Positions 43,529 through 51,522 of a stretch of DNA of 62,964 nt are shown one piece after another. Position 1 is the stretch's first letter; each line of letters starts with the position of its first letter. The notes under the pieces are model-generated. The model worked only from the letters and a program-made list of their open reading frames with translations. It did not search any database and was not told the DNA's origin. Position numbers and translations under genes: made by a program. The DNA is from a virus: IMG/VR virus record IMGVR_UViG_3300027782_000084, positions 1 through 62,964 of that record. The stretch is one strand, 5' to 3'.

Positions 43529-44460
43529 AAAATTTTTAAATCATAAGCCAACTGCAAATCTATTTTTTTATAAAAACATTTAGAGCTAAAAATAGACTCT
43601 ATCACTCTTTTCATTTCATTTTTACCATCTACGAAAAGAAATTGCAAATTATCATAATCCTGTATAAGTTGTCTCACATTATGAAAAATATATTCTGGTG
43701 TAGCTTTTATTTTTTTGCTAATGTGTGGCAGATATTGAAAGCTTAACGCATTACTCAACTTCTCTTCAACAACTACTATAAGGTAAGCATTATTTTTTTT
43801 CGCTTTGCTTATTTCATTTTTAAATCTATCTAAATTGCCTATGCTCAAGGTACTAATAAAATCACTAAGACTTTTTCGCTCAATATAACAATCACAGTTA
43901 TCATTAGAGCAGGAATAATCTCCAAAAGGTAGCGTCTTTATTTCAAAAGGTATGTCAAACTTAAGCCAACTTTGTTCTCTAGTATCAACATATATGGTAT
44001 CTCTTACTGTTAATTTCTTTTGAAATTGGTTGGTTATATTTTTAGGATGCACAAACTTATTTTCTAAGCCTACTTGGGAGCAAATATCATAATAATCATT
44101 AAAAATTTTATTATAAAAGACAACAGATGGACTCATAATAGTTCTTAGCTCTACTTGCGTTGGAGAGTATACTATATTCTTATCTGCTTTGCGTTTAACT
44201 AGCAATGACTTGCAATATTCTTGGGCTTTTTCTATTGGCTGATCTTTTAGCCATTTTTTCATATTGTTCTTATCATTAAAGTCGCTATTAAAATATTGTT
44301 CTTTGTTTTTAAAGTTAATAGTCTCTCCAGAGAATAAATCTTTCTTGGGATAATAAGTATGATAATATTTTTCTTTATTTAAACCATATCCTCTAAGCGC
44401 AAGATGAAGGCTTTTTTCATCTTTGAACTCTTTACCATCTACTTTGCATATGACACTCAT
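43525..44460 (-). CDS. ERCC4/XPF-type nuclease
   Basis: A 311-residue protein whose C-terminal half carries the ERCC4 nuclease signature: DTREQ (residues 159-163), GDY (180-182), IERKSLSDFISTL (193-205, the ERKxxxD core) and RFKNEISKA (212-220), followed by YLIVVVEEKL. The N-terminal half is unrecognised. In XPF/Mus81 this fold cuts branched DNA. Located between the putative small and large terminase genes with four-base overlaps, so resolving branched replication DNA before packaging, as T4 endonuclease VII does, is a reasonable inference. Confidence 0.8.
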   Translation of the reverse strand: MSVICKVDGKEFKDEKSLHLALRGYGLNKEKYYHTYYPKKDLFSGETINFKNKEQYFNSDFNDKNNMKKWLKDQPIEKAQEYCKSLLVKRKADKNIVYSPTQVELRTIMSPSVVFYNKIFNDYYDICSQVGLENKFVHPKNITNQFQKKLTVRDTIYVDTREQSWLKFDIPFEIKTLPFGDYSCSNDNCDCYIERKSLSDFISTLSIGNLDRFKNEISKAKKNNAYLIVVVEEKLSNALSFQYLPHISKKIKATPEYIFHNVRQLIQDYDNLQFLFVDGKNEMKRVIESIFSSKCFYKKIDLQLAYDLKIL

Positions 44461-45551
44461 CCATTTAAAATCTCATCTCTAGAGATTCCTAATATCTTAC
44501 ATTTTATTTCTTCCATAGATGAAAGCCGATCTATTTCTTTTTCTAAACTCTTTTTTCTAAGATCTGCCATTTTAATAAGCTTAGTTCTATTCTCCTCTTC
44601 TTTCCACATCTGCACAAGATTAATAATTGAAGCAGTTTCCTTGACTTGCTTGCTTAATTTTTCGCTTCTTTTAACTTTTAAATCATTGTTTAATTTTTGT
44701 TGTCTATTTACGCAATCATTGTATTCTTTTCTAGCTGTGTTGCTTGCTTCAACTAGAGCCATAGGAATCTTACCATCATCTTGCAATGATAAATCTATTT
44801 GATTTTGCAATACGCTAATAGTTTGTTGAATACTAGAAGAAATAAGGACTTCTGTGCAGAGCACTATATATTGATCTACCTCTTCTTGCGTTAAATCACC
44901 TTTATTATAAGTATATCTTACAAAACTACTCTCAAAAAGTTCGCGGTCGTTCTCGTTATCATAAATATTAATTTGATGTATGAACCTATGAGTATTCATG
45001 TAACTTATTACCGCAGCAACTTCTCTTTTTTGACCATGAGTGATTTTGCTTTTATCTATTCCATCTAAAACATATTTATTAATCTTAGCTATCATTCTTT
45101 CTTCGCTGCGCGGAGGTTTATAATCTCCAGTCGAGGCTTCTTCATTTTCGGCGTTATTATATTTTATATTTGTGGGTATGCTTTTCATGTACTCTAAAAC
45201 GCTTCTGCTTTCTTGGCAAAGGTTTGTTAGAGTTTCATCTTTAAATAATATTTTTGCCATTTCCAATCCAGTCATAGCATTGCAATTATTGCTAATATAC
45301 TCTTTTTGTTCACTAGATAATTCTAAAATACCTTTGGCTTCGTATTCATGACTTTTTCTAGGTTTAATTTGTCTAGAAGCTAAAAATTGTTTGACTGCTT
45401 TTCCCTCTTTGCTTCTGCCGTCCAGATCTTCTCTGTTAAAAGCAAGTTTAACTAGTTCGGCTAACGAGGGTGGATCATCTACGCGATCATTCCATTCTTT
45501 TAATAAAACCAATTGTTGCTCTTCTGTTAAAATTAAAATATCTTCGCTCAT
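44457..45551 (-). CDS. Hypothetical protein, possible small terminase
   Basis: A 364-residue charged, helical protein with a long coiled coil near the C-terminus (residues about 270-345: NRQQKLNNDLKVKRSEKLSK). No family recognised. It precedes the nuclease and large terminase with four-base overlaps, so a small terminase or DNA-recognition role is possible. The length is greater than usual for a small terminase. Confidence 0.45.
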   Translation of the reverse strand: MSEDILILTEEQQLVLLKEWNDRVDDPPSLAELVKLAFNREDLDGRSKEGKAVKQFLASRQIKPRKSHEYEAKGILELSSEQKEYISNNCNAMTGLEMAKILFKDETLTNLCQESRSVLEYMKSIPTNIKYNNAENEEASTGDYKPPRSEERMIAKINKYVLDGIDKSKITHGQKREVAAVISYMNTHRFIHQINIYDNENDRELFESSFVRYTYNKGDLTQEEVDQYIVLCTEVLISSSIQQTISVLQNQIDLSLQDDGKIPMALVEASNTARKEYNDCVNRQQKLNNDLKVKRSEKLSKQVKETASIINLVQMWKEEENRTKLIKMADLRKKSLEKEIDRLSSMEEIKCKILGISRDEILNG

Positions 45552-46231
45552 ATAATATCAATATCTCCGTTATAAAGATGTTTTTTAACTTTAATCATAA
45601 TTGATTTTTTTAAATTCTTAATTTGCTTATATCCAGCTGCTCTATTTTTCTCTGTGGTTCTATATCCCATTAATTTAGCAACCTGCTCTTCGTTTTTATG
45701 TTCAATATATAAGTATGTATAAATTTTCCATTCTATTGGTTTTAAAATCTTTTGCATTTTAAAATGAATGTTTTCTGCTGTTTTTTCTAAATCAACTGTA
45801 TCATTTTTTATATCATATACTTCGTTCAAATGATTCTCCATCGCTACAGGCAGCTTGGTATCGTGAGCATTCTTTTTGCTTTTCACCCAATTTGCGTATA
45901 GTGGACAATCCACACATTGTTTTCCGTAAATACTACAGCCATCGTCGCTTTCTGCTGCGGCACATTTTAAACATGGTCTTGCATAATTGCTATAAGTATT
46001 GCGTATTAAATTTTTAATTTGGTTACTTATGATACGATTAACCCATGGAGCTAATGGTTTAGTTTGATTATATAAATGCCATTTTTTGTAAATATGAATT
46101 CTTAAAATTTGAGAAACATCTGAAAAATCCATCCAAGATATGGCTGTCAGGTTCCATTTATTTCTCCTTTTAAAGATTTCATTGTCTATTTGAGCTATAC
46201 ATCCTTCAAAATTGAGTTTTTGATTAGGCAT
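45548..46231 (-). CDS. Divergent sigma factor with Cys-rich insert, candidate late sigma
   Basis: A 227-residue protein. Residues 34-80 (DFSDVSQILRIHIYKKW, PLAPWVNRIISNQIKNLIRN) look like sigma region 2. Residues 160-215 (ILKPIEWKIYTYLYIEHKNE, EQVAKLMGY, KQIKNLKKSI) look like a region 4 helix-turn-helix. Between them is a likely zinc site with Cys87, Cys90, Cys99, Cys106 and Cys109. Its presence in the late block makes it the best candidate to read the AGTGTAAT late motif, as gp55 does for T4 late promoters. The functional link is inference. Confidence 0.72.
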   Translation of the reverse strand: MPNQKLNFEGCIAQIDNEIFKRRNKWNLTAISWMDFSDVSQILRIHIYKKWHLYNQTKPLAPWVNRIISNQIKNLIRNTYSNYARPCLKCAAAESDDGCSIYGKQCVDCPLYANWVKSKKNAHDTKLPVAMENHLNEVYDIKNDTVDLEKTAENIHFKMQKILKPIEWKIYTYLYIEHKNEEQVAKLMGYRTTEKNRAAGYKQIKNLKKSIMIKVKKHLYNGDIDII

Positions 46232-46248
46232 TTTATTATTTAAAAAGA

Positions 46249-46683
46249 CTATTGCTTCTTACGATTTCGACTTTTTGGTTTTAATGCAGAGCCTTCTTTA
46301 CGTAGGCTTTCTAGTTGTTCTTTTTTATTAATTACTATTTTGGACCGATTTTGTCTTAAAGTATTTTGTTGGTTGGACGAACCGACGATATCTCCTATTT
46401 TTTCAACAACATCTCGTTGAATATTAATATCGAAATCTAAATTATCAATATCTGGCACTTCATTTACTTCTGTGATTTCAGTATCATCATCCTCGTAATC
46501 TTCTGGTTCAATATTTGGCCTTTTCGCTTTGGTTATAGTTGGTTTTTGCATTTGCACTGGTAAAGCTACTTTTTCTTCTTTTTTAACGCCTGAAAATGAA
46601 TTTCCACAATTTGTGCAAAATTTAGGCTTACTTAGGGAATATTCAGTTGGCGAACCACATTCAGAACAATAAATTTTTAACAT
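46249..46683 (-). CDS. Zinc-ribbon protein upstream of sigma factor
   Basis: A 144-residue protein with an N-terminal zinc ribbon (Cys6, Cys9, Cys23, Cys26), a disordered acidic middle (PEDYEDDDTEITEVNE) and a basic tail (KPKSRNRKKQ). It is encoded 17 bases upstream of the sigma factor, so a transcription-linked partner (coactivator or RNA polymerase binder) is conceivable. A TATAAT lies about seven bases before the start. Confidence 0.6.
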   Translation of the reverse strand: MLKIYCSECGSPTEYSLSKPKFCTNCGNSFSGVKKEEKVALPVQMQKPTITKAKRPNIEPEDYEDDDTEITEVNEVPDIDNLDFDINIQRDVVEKIGDIVGSSNQQNTLRQNRSKIVINKKEQLESLRKEGSALKPKSRNRKKQ

Positions 46684-46755
46684 ATAATATTATATGCTAA
46701 ATGAAGAGTATATTCTAAATATTTAAATTTAATTTAAAATAACGATATATCGTAT

Positions 46756-47655
46756 TTATGCGGGGCATACTCTATGACCTTTGCTAACAGTATCATAAAA
46801 TAATTTACCAGATAAATCTGAAGTGAATGTGTCTGATCCTGGAGGCATATAATCAAAGATTAAAACTCCTTCGCCTGCGGGTCCATTACCAAATTCAACT
46901 GTTAATGGATAATAAGAGTTTGCAACCATTGTGAATGTACCAGGTGGATCTGTGTGATAAGGCCCATGAAGTCCAGGTAGAGATACTACAGCGTTAGTAG
47001 CAGTTACATTACCATTCCCATCCCTAGTAATACTTCTATTTCCGTCAAGAGCATTAGTTCCAAACCATAGGTAGCTACCGTCATCTGAGTATAATCTAAA
47101 TTTGTACACTCCATTTACTGTAGGCTTAAAGTAGCCTTTGATAATAAGACTTTTATTATTTTGTCCTTGAGCTGAAGAATAATTATCATCAATCTGAGAA
47201 GTAACTTCCTCAGACACAACAACAGGACTTACGCTTGCAGTTCCTGGGTTCTGGATAAAACCAAAACCAAAAAAAGTAACGCCTTTACCTATCGATGGAA
47301 ATGGCGAACCTATAGCTTCTGGTGTATCATATTGGGGTTGTGGAAAAAATCCCCAATTATACCAATCTTGCTCAGTTGTACTTCCAACGTTACTTATTAT
47401 ATAATTTGCAGTGTTATAGTCATCAATAAATTCGCTTACTAATCTAGTATTAAAAAAGTCATCATTTTCATAAAAATAACCTTCATATTTTTTCTTATAT
47501 AATCCAGCTGCTAAAGTTAAACATGCTACATTGCTATTTTCTGGTTCGGATGGGGGAGGTGGCCCATTGTTAATTATTTTTCTTTTAGGATTTTTTACAA
47601 TAACTCCGCGTTTATTATTACCAAAAGCTGTAGAGTATGGATTTTTGACTATCAT
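46756..47655 (-). CDS. PA14/GLEYA-type adhesin
   Basis: A 299-residue protein. The C-terminal part (NNKSLIIKGYFKPTVNGVYK, FRLYSDDGSYLWFGTNALDG, YYPLTVEFGNGPAGEG, FDYMPPGS) is a PA14/GLEYA carbohydrate-binding domain like that at 7450-8670. The N-terminus (NPYSTAFGNNKRGVIVKNPKRK) may be a virion anchor. Co-transcribed with the small protein upstream (16-base gap). Confidence 0.72.
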   Translation of the reverse strand: MIVKNPYSTAFGNNKRGVIVKNPKRKIINNGPPPPSEPENSNVACLTLAAGLYKKKYEGYFYENDDFFNTRLVSEFIDDYNTANYIISNVGSTTEQDWYNWGFFPQPQYDTPEAIGSPFPSIGKGVTFFGFGFIQNPGTASVSPVVVSEEVTSQIDDNYSSAQGQNNKSLIIKGYFKPTVNGVYKFRLYSDDGSYLWFGTNALDGNRSITRDGNGNVTATNAVVSLPGLHGPYHTDPPGTFTMVANSYYPLTVEFGNGPAGEGVLIFDYMPPGSDTFTSDLSGKLFYDTVSKGHRVCPA

Positions 47656-47670
47656 ATAGTCAGAAAAAAA

Positions 47671-48009
47671 TTAACTTCTTTCCCAGCAAATATAATTTGG
47701 GCTCACTCCACTAACACTAACTACTCCTGTATAATTAAGATCACTTAAACTTCCGCCATCACCACCTCCAGAAGCAGTACTTGATGCTAGAACAAAATTA
47801 AATGAATTACCAGCAGCAGAAGCTCCATATTTTACATGAAGATGAGATGTTGATAAATTTTGAATATAAAGTTCTTCACGATTAGCATTTGCTTCTAAAA
47901 CTGTGCCGTTTGTTCCGCTTACTGTAAAATTAGATATTGTGTCTAATGGAGTGGCATCATAAACTAAATTTAATCTTTTTTCAGTAGGATCTGTTGTGAT
48001 GTTAGACAT
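47671..48009 (-). CDS. Small beta-sandwich-like virion protein
   Basis: A 112-residue protein with ANANREELYIQNLSTSHLHV followed by a YGASAAGNSFNFVLASS strand. This pattern is frequent in small phage surface proteins and is related in layout to the protein at 9686-9997. Late motif 10 bases upstream, no Shine-Dalgarno. Confidence 0.62.
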   Translation of the reverse strand: MSNITTDPTEKRLNLVYDATPLDTISNFTVSGTNGTVLEANANREELYIQNLSTSHLHVKYGASAAGNSFNFVLASSTASGGGDGGSLSDLNYTGVVSVSGVSPNYICWERS

Positions 48010-48019
48010 ATTAAATATG

Positions 48020-48027
48020 ATTACACA
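48020..48027 (-). promoter_or_regulatory. Late promoter motif (TGTGTAAT)
   Basis: TGTGTAAT 10 bases before the ATG at 48009. Confidence 0.65.
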
Positions 48028-48032
48028 TTAAA

Positions 48033-48758
48033 TTAATGTAATTCCTCAAATTTCTCAATAATATAAGCTAAGATATCATTTCTCATAATATCTTCTGTTC
48101 CAAATTTAAAAGTAATAATACCTTTGTTTTTACTTTTTTCGTCATCAAATAGTTTATATATTCTTTCGAATCCGCTATTCTTAATATCTGATTGACGAAT
48201 ATCTCCAATAAATATTAATTTACTAAACTTGCCCATCCTAGTACTAACTAATAAAAGGTCATGAATACTTAAATTTTGAGCTTCATCGCAAATAATATAA
48301 CTAGCGTTAATACTGAGCCCTCTTAGGAATCCCAATGGAAGTCCTTTGACTCTTTCTTGCTTTAATAATAATTCTGCTTGTCCTTTAGGTAATAGTTCAT
48401 GGAGTTTGTCCATTAAAGGCTGTAGATATGGATCTAATTTTTCATGAAGGTCACCTTTAAGAAATCCTAGATTATGAGTGCTACTTTCCACAGGGTTACG
48501 AATATAAAATATCTCTCCTACCTTCTTGTTATTAATTGCATGAAGAGCACAATAAACGCTTAACAAGCTTTTGGCTGTTCCTGCTGGTCCTTTACAGAAC
48601 ATCATCTTAGTAGATTTATCTTGTAAGATTTGAATAAACTTCTTTTGGTTTTCTGTCCAATTGAGATCCCTAATATTCAAGGGTTGTTGAATTTTATCTC
48701 TTTGAGGAACTACTGGCGATTTGTCCTCTTTTCGTTCTTTTCGATGTTTTTTAGACAT
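48033..48758 (-). CDS. phoH: PhoH-like ATPase
   Basis: A 241-residue P-loop ATPase: Walker A GPAGTAKS (residues 57-64), Walker B YIICDEAQN (Asp158-Glu159), and the family signature FYIRNPVESSTHNLGFLKGD. PhoH-like proteins are common phage accessory genes thought to act in RNA or phosphate metabolism; their exact role in phages is unclear. The basic N-terminus (KKHRKERKEDK) may bind nucleic acid. Transcribed divergently from the gene at 48814. Confidence 0.92.
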   Translation of the reverse strand: MSKKHRKERKEDKSPVVPQRDKIQQPLNIRDLNWTENQKKFIQILQDKSTKMMFCKGPAGTAKSLLSVYCALHAINNKKVGEIFYIRNPVESSTHNLGFLKGDLHEKLDPYLQPLMDKLHELLPKGQAELLLKQERVKGLPLGFLRGLSINASYIICDEAQNLSIHDLLLVSTRMGKFSKLIFIGDIRQSDIKNSGFERIYKLFDDEKSKNKGIITFKFGTEDIMRNDILAYIIEKFEELH

Positions 48759-48774
48759 GAGGTTTCCACAATGG

Positions 48775-48782
48775 TTTACACT
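48775..48782 (-). promoter_or_regulatory. Late promoter motif (AGTGTAAA) before phoH
   Basis: AGTGTAAA on the minus strand, 16 bases before the phoH ATG and back to back with a plus-strand copy 14 bases away. Confidence 0.65.
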
Positions 48783-48795
48783 ATATTTTGAATTA

Positions 48796-48803
48796 AGTGT
48801 AAA
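48796..48803 (+). promoter_or_regulatory. Late promoter motif on plus strand, divergent
   Basis: AGTGTAAA on the plus strand, 10 bases before the GTG at 48814. It is one of only two plus-strand copies seen; each faces a plus-strand gene, which shows the motif is directional. Confidence 0.65.
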
Positions 48804-48813
48804 TAAAAGAACC

Positions 48814-49452
48814 GTGGCGTACTTAAATGCAAATATTCCTCCAATCGAAGCCTTTGTAAGAGGGAATTATTTAAGAAATCAAGAAGATAGTTTTGATAAA
48901 AAATATAAATGTTTAATTTTCGGTGTCACAAGTCTTCCTAGCCAAGTCCCTCTTTTTAATTTTCTTATGGAAGACGGAGGGATTTGGTGGCATGCTCCCA
49001 TAAGTGCATTCTGTTCTAAAGAAGACGCGCCAGATATGGAATTAGACGAATTAGAATTATGGGATAGTTTTAGTTATCATATTGCTGTAACAACTTTTTA
49101 CTTATTAGAAAATAAAATAGTTAAATACACTGGCCGAACTGGGCAAGAGTACACTGGTCGCTATTTATTTACTTTTGATTGGGCGCATAGTGATTATAAT
49201 GAATTAAATTTTGGATTTAGTCAAAAGCCAGACCAACATAAAGCTGGTCATGTTATAAAACTGGACAATGGTAATTTCGCAATACAACCCAACAACAGAA
49301 TCAAAGTATTCGATCCAAGCTTCGCAACTAAAACAAATGAATTATTGTTGCAAAGAAAAATAAACTCTCATATTTATACAGCTGAAAATAGCCCCAAATG
49401 GGTTACTGAAGATAGCGATAATTATGATTACAAAATACAGGAAATAAAATGA
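48814..49452 (+). CDS. Hypothetical protein
   Basis: A 212-residue protein starting at GTG (MAYLNANIPPIEAFVRGNYL) and rich in Trp/aromatics (MEDGGIWWHAPISAFC, YLFTFDWAHSDYNEL, KAGHVIKLDNGNFAIQPNNR). I recall similar phage proteins without a known function. The GTG start is chosen because the plus-strand late motif ends 10 bases upstream; the longer frame would run through phoH. Confidence 0.7.
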   Translation: MAYLNANIPPIEAFVRGNYLRNQEDSFDKKYKCLIFGVTSLPSQVPLFNFLMEDGGIWWHAPISAFCSKEDAPDMELDELELWDSFSYHIAVTTFYLLENKIVKYTGRTGQEYTGRYLFTFDWAHSDYNELNFGFSQKPDQHKAGHVIKLDNGNFAIQPNNRIKVFDPSFATKTNELLLQRKINSHIYTAENSPKWVTEDSDNYDYKIQEIK

Positions 49453-49730
49453 ATAGAACCATAAAAATAACACAACAAAATATATTTGAAGGAGAAATGG
49501 CAAATCCTCAAAACTGCGCAATCGCTAGAGCAATAAAAAGAAATATGAAAGGTAAATTAATGAGCGTTTCTGTATTACCTTCTCATATAACATTAAACAT
49601 AAACAATAAAATGTTCTTTGCTAAAATGCCAAAGATTGGTGCATCTTTTATTAAAAGATTTGATCATCGTAAAAGCACTAATCCTTTTGAACTAAATTTA
49701 AAATTTAAAAAAGGCTACTCTTTAGTTTAA
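49449..49730 (+). CDS. Small hypothetical protein
   Basis: A 93-residue basic protein (QNCAIARAIKRNMKGKLMSVSVLPSHITL in pieces; C-terminal KFKKGYSLV). No function recognised. ATGA overlap with the upstream gene makes a two-gene plus-strand operon. Its stop converges with the stop of the minus-strand membrane protein gene (four-base overlap). Confidence 0.68.
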   Translation: MNRTIKITQQNIFEGEMANPQNCAIARAIKRNMKGKLMSVSVLPSHITLNINNKMFFAKMPKIGASFIKRFDHRKSTNPFELNLKFKKGYSLV

Positions 49731-50701
49731 TTTTTTATATTTGGGTCTGCGAGATCGGGGTTATGCTTTTGTTTAGTGCCTCTTTTAAAGGGGCCTAAGA
49801 AAGTTTTTATAATTTTGATTGGTTTTTCTATCATCTTTTCTTTTAAGATATCTTTTGTAATTTCAATTTCTTCAAATTTTTTGTTATTTACAATATTATA
49901 AGCTAAAAGCAAACATATAGATAACGGGTCAAAAACGAAAACTATAATTAATATAAAATATTTTACTACTGTCTCTATATTCGTATTAAAAGCTTGAGCA
50001 ATAAATTTATAAGTACCTATATCAGAAGATGTCATTTGTTTGTTTAACGTAATAATATTATTATCAATAGAATTAATCTGTTGATTTTTTTCCTCGTTAC
50101 TTAGGCTAATTTTTTCTACATTAGACTCTAGAGTGGATATGCTAGACTGCACAGTATTTAATGCTTGAGTTTTAAATTCTACTGATTTTTTATCTATAAC
50201 TTTTTCTTGAGTATCATTACTGAACAGACCGCCAGATTTCGTAACCGTGGTGGTCGTTGTCTGATCTAAAGCTTTTGTTAAATTATTCTCTTGATTTTTA
50301 CGAGTATCAGTAAGAGATTTAATTCTTTCGGTGTTAGAGAGAACTTGAGAAGTTAATGTATTTTTCTTTTCTTGCAATAGATTAATTTGAGACTCAATCA
50401 AATCCATACTACTTTTTGTTGAATAAAAAGCTTGGCTTAAAAACCCGAATATACCTAAGCTAGTTATACCCATCAAAACTATAACAGCTGATGTTAAATA
50501 TATTTTAATCAATTTATTGATTTTATGCCAGTATCTATACAAAAAACTGGTTGCCATTATTTTTCCAAGCTCTAAACTGCTGGCCATAATAATTGCTGGC
50601 CAAAAACTACCAGAGAATAGTAATCCTATTCCTTTAACAGAAAAGAATGCTCCACAAGATGCTAAAAATAAAGCTGACAAACCTAATAATAATTTAAACA
50701 T
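49727..50701 (-). CDS. Membrane protein with long coiled coil
   Basis: A 324-residue protein: N-terminal hydrophobic segments (LLLGLSALFLASCGAFF; FWPAIIMASSLELGKIMAT; LTSAVIVLMGITSLGIFGFL), a coiled coil of about 150 residues (SQINLLQEKKNTLTSQVLSN...), a C-terminal membrane segment (YFILIIVFVFDPLSICLLLA) and a basic tail. This is a phage membrane protein of unknown function; superinfection exclusion or lysis timing are possibilities. It is one base from the upstream gene. Confidence 0.65.
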   Translation of the reverse strand: MFKLLLGLSALFLASCGAFFSVKGIGLLFSGSFWPAIIMASSLELGKIMATSFLYRYWHKINKLIKIYLTSAVIVLMGITSLGIFGFLSQAFYSTKSSMDLIESQINLLQEKKNTLTSQVLSNTERIKSLTDTRKNQENNLTKALDQTTTTTVTKSGGLFSNDTQEKVIDKKSVEFKTQALNTVQSSISTLESNVEKISLSNEEKNQQINSIDNNIITLNKQMTSSDIGTYKFIAQAFNTNIETVVKYFILIIVFVFDPLSICLLLAYNIVNNKKFEEIEITKDILKEKMIEKPIKIIKTFLGPFKRGTKQKHNPDLADPNIKN

Positions 50702-50702
50702 A

Positions 50703-51161
50703 TTAAATATAAAGGAACCAAATACTATCTTTTTCTTGTTGAGTTAAATTTAGTATTCTGCCGTTTTGAGGTTCTAAGAAAACTACTTGTAAATTGTTAT
50801 TGTCATTTACAATCAAAGTATTTATAGCGTGTCCACCGCTTGTGTTATCTTCTGCTCTTAAAATAGCTTTGTAATGGACTATGCCTATACCTATACCTTC
50901 TGAATTAGACTCTATTTGCTGTTGGTAGTATCCACATGCGAATAGATGAAATGCTTCTGCAAAATTATCACAATCCCATCTGTGAACCCATTTCGTTAAT
51001 TTTAAAGATTTCAGCCATTGCCAGTACTTGGGGAATATTTCTTTATTGACCATATCTAAAGTTGGTAAGAAGTATGTTTTATCTGACACAGCTATATTTC
51101 TAGGTATCTTTAACCCTTTATTATTCCAACCAAGTATCATATTTGGTGCAGTTATATCCAT
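50703..51161 (-). CDS. Putative papain-like/transglutaminase-fold cysteine protein
   Basis: A 152-residue protein with an ordered Cys-His-(Glu/Asn) set: WDCDNFAEAF (Cys64), GGHAINTLIV (His111) and VFLEPQNGRI (Glu130/Asn133). This layout is that of papain-fold NlpC/P60 or transglutaminase-like enzymes, including predicted phage peptidases. The substrate is unknown. First gene of a small operon with the membrane coiled-coil protein; late motif seven bases upstream. Confidence 0.6.
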   Translation of the reverse strand: MDITAPNMILGWNNKGLKIPRNIAVSDKTYFLPTLDMVNKEIFPKYWQWLKSLKLTKWVHRWDCDNFAEAFHLFACGYYQQQIESNSEGIGIGIVHYKAILRAEDNTSGGHAINTLIVNDNNNLQVVFLEPQNGRILNLTQQEKDSIWFLYI

Positions 51162-51168
51162 AGATATA

Positions 51169-51176
51169 ATTACACA
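51169..51176 (-). promoter_or_regulatory. Late promoter motif (TGTGTAAT)
   Basis: TGTGTAAT seven bases before the ATG at 51161. Confidence 0.65.
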
Positions 51177-51189
51177 AACCTAAATGCTA

Positions 51190-51513
51190 TTAATCAAATA
51201 TATTAGGGTCTAGCTCTGGCTCGGTTTGTTCTTGTTTTTTGCTAGGGAACAAGTTGACTAATTTGACATCGCTACTTTTGTTAAGCTTTTTAGGTGCATA
51301 ATTTTCTACTATTTGTTGTGTCGTCACAGTATTCTCATGAACTATATATATGTTTTTGGTATTAGGCCCTGGAACAATCTCTTGGTTGTTAAGATAAACT
51401 CTGTGGTCTGGCTTCTTATCAAATAATCCAAAGTTCATGCCAAAGGCTTTAAACATGAATAATAGGCAGTACGTGAATCCCAACCATGAGGCTAATTGAA
51501 ATATAAAGTCCAT
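51190..51513 (-). CDS. Single-pass membrane protein
   Basis: A 107-residue protein: one N-terminal membrane segment (FIFQLASWLGFTYCLLFMF) and a polar tail with YIVHENTVTTQQIVENY and an acidic end. Function unknown. It lies nine bases after the nucleotidyltransferase-fold gene in one operon. Confidence 0.65.
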   Translation of the reverse strand: MDFIFQLASWLGFTYCLLFMFKAFGMNFGLFDKKPDHRVYLNNQEIVPGPNTKNIYIVHENTVTTQQIVENYAPKKLNKSSDVKLVNLFPSKKQEQTEPELDPNIFD

Positions 51514-51522
51514 TTGTCTATA

